A DNA stretch of 5,886 bases, taken from the NCBI GenBank assembly GCA_964475515.1, contig CAYYWW010000039.1, positions 1-5,886 on the forward strand. Reading direction: 5' to 3'. Below are positions 1 to 4,355 of this stretch, one piece after another; within the stretch, counting starts at the first letter, position 1; each line of letters begins with the position of its first letter. This stretch comes from CAYYWW01 sp964475515. GTDB lineage: Archaea; Aenigmatarchaeota; Aenigmatarchaeia; QMZP01. The notes beneath the pieces are model-generated. The model worked only from the letters and a program-made list of their open reading frames with translations, was not told the origin of the DNA and did no database searches. Made by a program: the position numbers and the translations under genes.

Positions 1-2
1 AT

Positions 3-1124
3 GACCTGATCTTTAACAAAAATATTGACCCAAAAAGTGTGTGCTATTTTAGTTGCGAAATTCTAAGAAATTTCAAAGAATTAGTAGAGCTTGTGAGAAA
101 GATTGATTTGTTAAGCGAGGGTAAAAAATATATATTTTTGGATGAAGTCACTTTTGTTGAGGAATGGCAAAGAGCAATAAAGTATATACTAGATTCTCCA
201 CTTTCCAAAAACAAAATATTTTATATAACAGGTTCCTCTTCGATTAACCTTAAAAAGGAGAATTTTCCGGGCAGGGACGTGAAAATAGAAGAATTCCTCC
301 CGTTAACTTTTAGGCAGTTCCTGGGAATTTTTGGTTCACCTCAATTGAAAAGAGAGCTACGCAATATAAAATTTAAAAGTTTGAAGGAGATTTATGAAAA
401 TTCCCAACAATTGCTTCCACATAAAAACGAGATAGAGAAACTATTCTATAAATTTTTAGAGTGTGGAGGGTTTCCTCGTGCATTTTACGAATTAATGGAA
501 AATGGAAAAATAAGAGAAGAAACCTACAGTATCTATTGGAAATGGCTTATTCACGACATTGCAAAAATAAACAGAAGCGAAAAAATAGCCACAGGCGTTT
601 TATACGCTATCTTAAAAAATTACGGAACAAAATTTTCTTTGAGCTCCATATCTAAGGAAACGGAGATAGGCTCACATGTAACAGTTAGAGAATATCTCGA
701 AATTCTAGAAGATCTGTTTGCTGTAAGAAATTTCTACACCTTCGATATTAACAAAAAAAAGGTATTGTATAGGAAAATGAGAAAATCTTACTTCGTAGAC
801 CCGTTTCTTTTTTATGTAGTACAGAGAGAATTAACAGGCATTAAAAAACTTCAACATGACAAAGTTGTAGAAGGTCTGGTTGTGGAAGCAATGATAAGGA
901 GACTAAGCAAACATAATATAGGTTTCTATCATAACAAGAAAGAGATAGATATATGCTTCGGAAACTTCGGCATAGAAATTAAGTGGCAAGAGAACGTTGA
1001 TAAAAGAGATTTTCCGAATGTTAACATAAAGAGAAAGATACTTTTATCAAAAAATGATTCATATTTTGATGAAAAAAACAATATTCTAATCTTACCTGCA
1101 CACATGTTTTTGTCTTTGGTGTGA
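3..1124 (+). CDS. AAA_14/DUF4143-type ATPase, 5' end missing (runs off the left edge)
   Basis: The frame is open from base 3 to the TGA at 1122-1124, so this is the C-terminal part of a longer protein. The GTG at 39 is only an internal codon. A Walker B motif (YIFLDEV, Asp-Glu at 141-146) is followed by EEWQRAIKYI and then an ITGSSS sensor-like strand (about 225-242), the order seen in AAA_14 ATPases that carry DUF4143. The Walker A loop must lie upstream of the window. A winged-helix-like stretch (about 590-740) follows. Near the C terminus are Glu in VVEA (885-887), Asp in EID (948-950) and an E-I-K triad (975-983), a PD-(D/E)XK nuclease-like pattern known at the end of DUF4143. Such ATPases are common and numerous in archaea, and their substrates are mostly unknown. 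Family call is confident. Nuclease activity is inference. No partner gene lies nearby. Confidence 0.85.
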   Translation, partial: DLIFNKNIDPKSVCYFSCEILRNFKELVELVRKIDLLSEGKKYIFLDEVTFVEEWQRAIKYILDSPLSKNKIFYITGSSSINLKKENFPGRDVKIEEFLPLTFRQFLGIFGSPQLKRELRNIKFKSLKEIYENSQQLLPHKNEIEKLFYKFLECGGFPRAFYELMENGKIREETYSIYWKWLIHDIAKINRSEKIATGVLYAILKNYGTKFSLSSISKETEIGSHVTVREYLEILEDLFAVRNFYTFDINKKKVLYRKMRKSYFVDPFLFYVVQRELTGIKKLQHDKVVEGLVVEAMIRRLSKHNIGFYHNKKEIDICFGNFGIEIKWQENVDKRDFPNVNIKRKILLSKNDSYFDEKNNILILPAHMFLSLV

Positions 1125-1165
1125 AATCATATAAAAGCAAGATAATGAAATGAACGAATATGGAA

Positions 1166-1185
1166 TTTATTTAATTTATTTTTTC
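1166..1185 (+). terminator. T-rich terminator-like stretch after the ATPase gene
   Basis: Runs of T, ending in T6, start about 40 bp after the ATPase stop codon with no hairpin before them. Archaeal RNA polymerase terminates at such U-rich tracts. The assignment rests on position and composition only. Confidence 0.4.
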
Positions 1186-1375
1186 GGCCCTTTCTTTATC
1201 ATATTCTACGCAATGTAATCCCAACGATTCATTGGGTATTTTAGTGGTCGTTAACATAACTTCGACTCATTGGAAAATGCACAACTCCAAGACTACTTGC
1301 CGAATTAATATGCGGTTGTGTTAACACTGTAGTATTTTATACATTAAAATCATTAGTTAAGCAACCTCAGTAAAT

Positions 1376-1385
1376 GTTTAAATTT
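1376..1385 (+). promoter_or_regulatory. TATA-box candidate for tRNA-Ile
   Basis: GTTTAAATTT is centred about 38 bp before the first base of the mature tRNA. Archaeal transcription starts about 25 bp after the TATA box, so the precursor would have a 5' leader of about 12 nt for RNase P to remove. A partial direct repeat (TTAACATT at 1398-1405 and 1410-1417) fills the space between box and gene. Confidence 0.45.
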
Positions 1386-1418
1386 CATAAACAAAAATTA
1401 ACATTGGGATTAACATTT

Positions 1419-1537
1419 GGGCCCGTGGCTCAGTTGGTTAGAGCGTCCGTTCCGTGAGGTCGTACTGGCAATTGCCAGTAATCATGGAGACGAAACTGAT
1501 AATCGGGAGGTCGCGAGTTCGAATCTCGCCGGGCCCA
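1419..1537 (+). tRNA. tRNA-Ile(GAT) with a 45-nt intron at 30/31
   Basis: Removing 1450-1494 gives a 74-nt cloverleaf. The acceptor is GGGCCCG (1419-1425) with CGGGCCC (1530-1536) and discriminator A1537. The D stem is GCTC/GAGC, and the T arm is GCGAG-TTCGAAT-CTCGC (1513-1529). The anticodon stem TCCG+A pairs with TCGGG (1503-1507), with one T-G wobble. The anticodon loop CTGATAA (1496-1502) reads GAT, so isoleucine (ATC, ATT). CCA is not encoded; the next bases are TCA. Read without splicing, the 5' half would put C at position 33, which shows that an intron must be removed before the anticodon loop. It is flanked by its own TATA candidate and a T-rich 3' region, so it is probably a single-gene unit. 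The overall sequence matches the archaeal tRNA-Ile(GAU) pattern. Confidence 0.95.
1450..1494 (+). other. Non-canonical tRNA intron (position 30/31) with strict BHB motif
   Basis: The splice sites are set by restoring the A31-T39 pair. Exon bases 25-28 (CGTC, 1444-1447) pair perfectly with intron bases 1489-1492 (GACG). This central 4-bp helix is flanked by 3-nt bulges C29-G30|T and A-A|A31, each cut after its second base. On the intron side TCCG (1451-1454) pairs with 1485-1488 (one G-T). The loop carries an 18-nt perfect palindrome (1463-1480). No coding capacity. Confidence 0.9.
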
Positions 1538-1540
1538 TCA

Positions 1541-1558
1541 AAATTATTTTAAATTTTC
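1541..1558 (+). terminator. T-rich region after tRNA-Ile
   Basis: Short T runs (TTATTTTAAATTTT) begin a few bases after the discriminator base, where an archaeal U-tract terminator would be expected. No hairpin is visible. Confidence 0.35.
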
Positions 1559-1618
1559 CAGCGTGCTTTAGTTTTTAATAAATAAAAAATATATAAAATA
1601 AAATATATTTTGGAGTAC

Positions 1619-1628
1619 ATATTTAAAT
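1619..1628 (+). promoter_or_regulatory. TATA-box candidate for the small membrane protein
   Basis: ATATTTAAAT is centred about 26 bp before the ATG at 1650. That spacing would place the transcript start at or next to the start codon (leaderless). It lies just after a very AT-rich block (about 1575-1608), which offers other weaker boxes. Confidence 0.5.
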
Positions 1629-1649
1629 CTTTCTTCTAAAAATAGATAT

Positions 1650-1923
1650 ATGCTTGCAGTAATAATTTTGATAACTGTGCCCTCGATATATTCAGCGACA
1701 CTTTTGAAATTTTTGGAAAAATTCGAAGTGAGAAAAAGAAGTCTTTTGACATTCCTTTTTACCATTCTTTTTGTTCATCGTGGGATATTACCTTAGGTTG
1801 ACAGGAACCCGTGAACTCATAGACATCGGTTTTTTCTTTACAGACAGCAGCTACCAGTTTGTTTACATACTCTTCACGATGTTCTTGACGTTGGGACAGT
1901 TAAAATATTGGAAAATAAAATAA
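1650..1923 (+). pseudogene. Small three-helix membrane protein, split by a one-base frameshift
   Basis: Two abutting frames together read as one 90-residue protein. The first starts at ATG 1650 (MLAVIILITVPSIYSATLLK...) and stops at TAG 1794. The second is open from after TGA 1747 to TAA 1921 and reads ...FIVGYYLRLTGTRELIDIG... to ...LTLGQLKYWKIK. Removing one T from the T5 run at 1756-1760 or at 1768-1772 joins them without loss. The product has three hydrophobic segments (about residues 1-20, 33-51 and 60-83), with basic loops such as EKFEVRKR between the first two. A TATA candidate sits 26 bp before the ATG. I do not recognise the family. It may be a recent pseudogene, a sequencing or assembly error in a homopolymer, or, less likely, a programmed +1 frameshift. 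The two-frame match and promoter spacing argue that a real gene is or was here. Confidence 0.7.
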
Positions 1924-1956
1924 GCACTCCATCTACCAAGTCCATTATTTTAATCG

Positions 1957-1964
1957 TTTATTAA
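1957..1964 (+). promoter_or_regulatory. TATA-box candidate for the deoxyribosyltransferase-like gene
   Basis: TTTATTAA is centred 27-28 bp before the ATG at 1988, followed by a T8 run and no Shine-Dalgarno-like GGAGG. The spacing fits a leaderless transcript. Confidence 0.5.
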
Positions 1965-1987
1965 TTTTTTTTCACATTTTAGTTATT

Positions 1988-2380
1988 ATGAAAATTTATA
2001 TTGCTGCTAGATTTGGTAAAAAGCAGGAAGTTCGTAATTTATATGAGCTGTTAAAGGAAAGAGGCCACGAAATAACACTCGACTGGACAACCCATGAATT
2101 CATTAAACCATTTGAAGATAATCAAGAAATTGCGGAAAAATATTCAGTTGAAGACATTGAGGGCGTAAGGAACAGTGACGTGTTCATTTTATTAACCGAC
2201 GAAGCTGGAACAGGCATGTATGTTGAATTAGGAGCAGCAATTTTCTCAAACATAGAATTTGGAAAACCTAAAATCTATGTTATAGGTGAGTACACATCCC
2301 GATCTATGTTTTATTTCCACCCGTCGGTTAACCGTAGAAAAAGTATTGAAGAGGTGTTAGAAGAAATTGAAAGAGAATGA
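1988..2380 (+). CDS. Nucleoside 2-deoxyribosyltransferase-like protein
   Basis: This 130-residue protein has the compact Rossmann-like pattern of the nucleoside 2-deoxyribosyltransferase family (PF05014/COG3613). The N-terminal strand MKIYIAARFG is followed by a helix KKQEVRNLYELLKERGHEI. Next come NSDVFILLTDEAG (Asp64) and GTGMYVELGAAI, whose Glu80 matches the family's catalytic nucleophile; GKPKIYVIGEY is the last strand. Family enzymes move deoxyribose between bases or hydrolyse deoxynucleosides and nucleoside monophosphates in the cytoplasm. Many short archaeal members are uncharacterised, so the exact reaction is not claimed. Length is near the usual 130-160 residues, so it looks intact. 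It has its own TATA candidate and no ribosome binding site. It ends 21 bp from the 3' end of the opposite-strand tRNA-Ala, with a T5 run (2389-2393) between that may terminate it. Confidence 0.85.
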   Translation: MKIYIAARFGKKQEVRNLYELLKERGHEITLDWTTHEFIKPFEDNQEIAEKYSVEDIEGVRNSDVFILLTDEAGTGMYVELGAAIFSNIEFGKPKIYVIGEYTSRSMFYFHPSVNRRKSIEEVLEEIERE

Positions 2381-2415
2381 GCTGTTACTTTTTCTGGTTA
2401 ATGGACCGGTCGGGA

Positions 2416-2504
2416 TTTTCAACACACTACATTTCTCGGAGGATAGTGCGGTAAAGGGGCATTGGAAGTGGAGCGAAGCGAAACTCCCGAAGCCCCTTTG
2501 CGCT
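2416..2504 (-). other. T-loop tRNA-Ala intron (59/60), strict BHB
   Basis: Splicing after A59 restores a normal T-loop TTCAAAT. The central helix is perfect: T54-T55-C56-A57 pairs with intron TGAA. Bulges A58-A59|A and A-A|T60 flank it, and intron GCGCA pairs with TGTGT (two G-T pairs). An 8-bp stem AAAGGGGC/GCCCCTTT encloses a smaller GGAG/CTCC hairpin. Repeated A residues leave the exact junction open by one to three bases, but the BHB geometry picks 59/60. Confidence 0.88.
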
Positions 2505-2526
2505 TTTGAACCCGAAGTCTCCGCCT

Positions 2527-2582
2527 GTTTCTACACTTCTTTGGTGCAGCTTTCTTTGATTTATGCACCGAAGAAAGGTGCA
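2527..2582 (-). other. Canonical-position tRNA-Ala intron (37/38), relaxed BHB
   Basis: Exon T32-T33-C34 pairs with intron GAA near the 3' splice site, but G35 faces A, so the central helix has three rather than four pairs. The bulges are C36-A37|T and A-C|A38. On the intron side GCAC pairs with GTGT (one G-T). The intron interior can also form a 6-bp hairpin TGCACC/GGTGCA. The 56 nt are non-coding. Confidence 0.88.
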
Positions 2583-2640
2583 TGCGAAGGCGGCGTCTTA
2601 CCGTTCGACCACCGGCCCATATGAGTATTTCAAAGATGTT

Positions 2641-2649
2641 ATTAATAAA
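2641..2649 (-). promoter_or_regulatory. TATA-box candidate for tRNA-Ala
   Basis: On the minus strand this reads TTTATTAAT, centred 27 bp before the mature tRNA 5' end. The pyrG box at 2652-2659, read on this strand, lies 37-38 bp away, the same spacing as the tRNA-Ile box. Either could serve, and the sequence does not decide. Confidence 0.4.
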
Positions 2650-2651
2650 AC

Positions 2652-2659
2652 TATTTATT
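2652..2659 (+). promoter_or_regulatory. TATA-box candidate for pyrG
   Basis: TATTTATT is centred 25-26 bp before the ATG at 2681, again the leaderless spacing, with no Shine-Dalgarno sequence before the ATG. This supports 2681 as the start. Confidence 0.5.
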
Positions 2660-2680
2660 TCAGAATTTTGATAATAATTT

Positions 2681-4345
2681 ATGCGAAGAAAAGAAAACTC
2701 ATTGAAAGCAAACAAAGATCCTACTACTTCTAAAAAAACAAAATACGTGGTTGTTGTTGGATCTGTTATAAGCGGCGTCGGTAAGGGTACATTTACAGCC
2801 TCACTTGCAAATTTACTTAAACTGGCTCATGGACTTAAGGTTGCCCCACTAAAATTCGATGGTTATTTGAACTATGATGCTGGAACATTAAATCCATACA
2901 GACATGGCGAAGTTTTTGTTCTGGATGACGGAACAGAGTGTGATTTAGATCTTGGAAGCTATGAAAGAATGATAAACCAAAATTTAACTCATCATAATTA
3001 TCTAACCGCTGGAAAACTTTTCAAAACAATAATAGACAAAGAAAGAAGGGGCGAATACCTAGGCAGAGATGTGCAATTTATCCCTCATGTAACAAATGAA
3101 ATAAAAAGTTATGTCAAGAAGCTAGGGGAGATTAGCGATGCAGATGTCGTTCTCGTTGAGGTCGGAGGAACAATAGGCGATTTGGAGAACTCTTATTTCA
3201 TAGAAGCAATGAGAGAGCTTGCATACGAAGAAGGTAAGGAAAATATATGTTTCATAAATGTTGTTTATATTCTAGAACCAAAATCACTGGGAGAGCAAAA
3301 AACAAAGGCAGCACAATTGGGCACAAGAAGACTTATGGGGCTTGGTATACAGCCTGATATGATTGTTTGTAGAAGTGAACATCCGATTTCCAAAAAAATA
3401 AAGGAGAAAGTGAGTGTCTACTCAAACGTTCCTGTTGACAGAATAATTTCTTTACCTGATCATGATGTTATTTATGAAATACCGTTAATACTGGCTGAAA
3501 AGAAAGTTGATGAGAAAGTGTGTGATATATTGGGGTTAAAATTCAAGGAGAAACCGTCTAATGATTTCAAAAGATGGGAAGAACTCGCGAGAAAAATGCG
3601 CGGTGTTAGAAAAGAAGTGAACATTGCAATAACAGGAAAATACACAGATGTTCACGATGCATATATATCTATTTTAAGCACTTTAGAACATACTGCTCCG
3701 TATCTTAATGCTAAGGTGAGTATAAAATGGATAGAAACCAGTAAAATTGAAAAATACACCGACGTTGAGGAAATGCTTAAAGATGTAAACGGTGTAATAG
3801 TACCTGGTGGGTTTGGTTCTCGTGGTGCAGAAGGCAAAATAATGTGTATACGTTATGCAAGAGAGAACAATATACCATTTTTAGGTCTATGTTTTGGTTT
3901 CCAACTGGCATGTATAGAATATGCACGAAATGTCTGCGGACTAAAAAATGCGAACTCCACTGAAATAGACCCGAATACAAAAACACCTATTGTAATAATT
4001 CTCCCGGAAAAAAGGAATCTTAAAGAAATGGGAGGAACCTTGCGCTTGGGAGGTCAGGATGTTGAAATAAAACCCGGGACAAAGGCACATAAAATTTATG
4101 GAAAAACCCTTATAAGAGAGCGGTTTAGACACAGATATGAATTGAATCCAGAGTATATAGAAGTTTTAGAGAAGCACGGTCTTGTTTTCTCTGGTAAAGC
4201 ACCAAAAAGAGAAATCATGCAGATTTTGGAATTACCGAATCACCCGTTCTTTATGGCAACGCAATTTCATCCAGAATTTACATCGAAACCCCTAAATCCG
4301 AGCCCAATCTTCAAAGCATTTTTGGAAGCAGCATTGAAAGTATAA
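2681..4345 (+). CDS. pyrG: CTP synthase (glutamine-hydrolysing)
   Basis: The enzyme makes CTP from UTP, ATP and glutamine, the last step of de novo pyrimidine nucleotide synthesis, in the cytoplasm. The 554 residues cover both domains. The synthetase half has a P-loop SGVGKGT (31-37), Lys58, the Mg ligand Asp90 in DLDLG and Glu160 in EVGGTIGD, and the UTP-site GEQKTK (204-209). The class I glutamine amidotransferase half has GKY (319-321), GGFGSRG (376-382), nucleophile Cys404 in LGLCFGFQ, lid GGTLRLG (451-457), RHRYE (483-487) and His530/Glu532 in HPEF. All catalytic residues expected from E. coli PyrG are present. Length is typical. About 20 charged residues precede the first strand, and no internal ATG offers a shorter start there. 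DAGT and VLDDG wording resembles eukaryotic and some archaeal enzymes more than bacterial ones. It is transcribed alone, divergent from tRNA-Ala and converging on the coiled-coil gene. Confidence 0.97.
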   Translation: MRRKENSLKANKDPTTSKKTKYVVVVGSVISGVGKGTFTASLANLLKLAHGLKVAPLKFDGYLNYDAGTLNPYRHGEVFVLDDGTECDLDLGSYERMINQNLTHHNYLTAGKLFKTIIDKERRGEYLGRDVQFIPHVTNEIKSYVKKLGEISDADVVLVEVGGTIGDLENSYFIEAMRELAYEEGKENICFINVVYILEPKSLGEQKTKAAQLGTRRLMGLGIQPDMIVCRSEHPISKKIKEKVSVYSNVPVDRIISLPDHDVIYEIPLILAEKKVDEKVCDILGLKFKEKPSNDFKRWEELARKMRGVRKEVNIAITGKYTDVHDAYISILSTLEHTAPYLNAKVSIKWIETSKIEKYTDVEEMLKDVNGVIVPGGFGSRGAEGKIMCIRYARENNIPFLGLCFGFQLACIEYARNVCGLKNANSTEIDPNTKTPIVIILPEKRNLKEMGGTLRLGGQDVEIKPGTKAHKIYGKTLIRERFRHRYELNPEYIEVLEKHGLVFSGKAPKREIMQILELPNHPFFMATQFHPEFTSKPLNPSPIFKAFLEAALKV

Positions 4346-4355
4346 CAAGAAAAAA

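Larger units (their letters stand above)
2402..2618 (-). tRNA. tRNA-Ala(CGC) with two introns (37/38 and 59/60)
   Basis: On the minus strand, removing 2527-2582 and 2416-2504 leaves a 72-nt cloverleaf. The acceptor is GGGCCGG (2612-2618) with CCGGTCC (2403-2409), discriminator A from 2402. It contains G3-U70, the alanine identity pair. The D stem is GTC/GAC with G13-A22. The anticodon stem is CCGCC (2589-2593) with GGCGG (2521-2525), and the loop TTCGCA+A gives anticodon CGC (Ala, GCG). The variable loop is AGACT. The T stem is TCGGG (2511-2515) with CCCGA (2410-2414), and the T-loop TTCAAA+T is interrupted by the second intron. CCA is not encoded. Anticodon and G3-U70 agree, which makes the identity firm. 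Of 217 nt, 145 are intron. The gene diverges from pyrG and converges on the deoxyribosyltransferase-like gene. Confidence 0.93.

Noticed and set aside
39..41. GTG as the start codon of the first gene.
   Set aside because: The frame stays open to the window edge with protein-like sequence before it, and the ATPase family needs an upstream Walker A motif.
1171..1257. 28-codon minus-strand frame starting MLTTTKIPNESLGLH.
   Set aside because: It reads somewhat protein-like, but it is short enough to arise by chance, has a stop directly upstream, no clear promoter, and overlaps the ATPase terminator stretch. It could be a gene remnant; I cannot support it.
1318..1327. Palindrome GTGTTAACAC and nearby GTTAAC-type repeats in 1125-1418.
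   Set aside because: Short palindromes and repeats are common in AT-rich DNA, and none sits in a consistent place relative to a gene. No C/D-box pair or other RNA gene pattern was found here.
1419..1460. tRNA-Arg(CCG) or a split tRNA half, judging from the 5' part alone.
   Set aside because: The 3' part at 1495-1537 completes an isoleucine cloverleaf in the normal order, with a perfect BHB between the parts.
2438..2451. GGAGGATAGTGCGG on the plus strand resembles the CR-I block of RNase P RNA.
   Set aside because: It lies on the opposite strand of the T-loop intron, no CR-V partner or P-helix framework is present, and the whole 2402-2618 block is explained by tRNA-Ala.
2367..2715. Overlapping open frames on both strands between the deoxyribosyltransferase-like gene and pyrG.
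   Set aside because: They cover the tRNA-Ala gene and its introns, have no family-like protein pattern, and one overlaps the start of pyrG.
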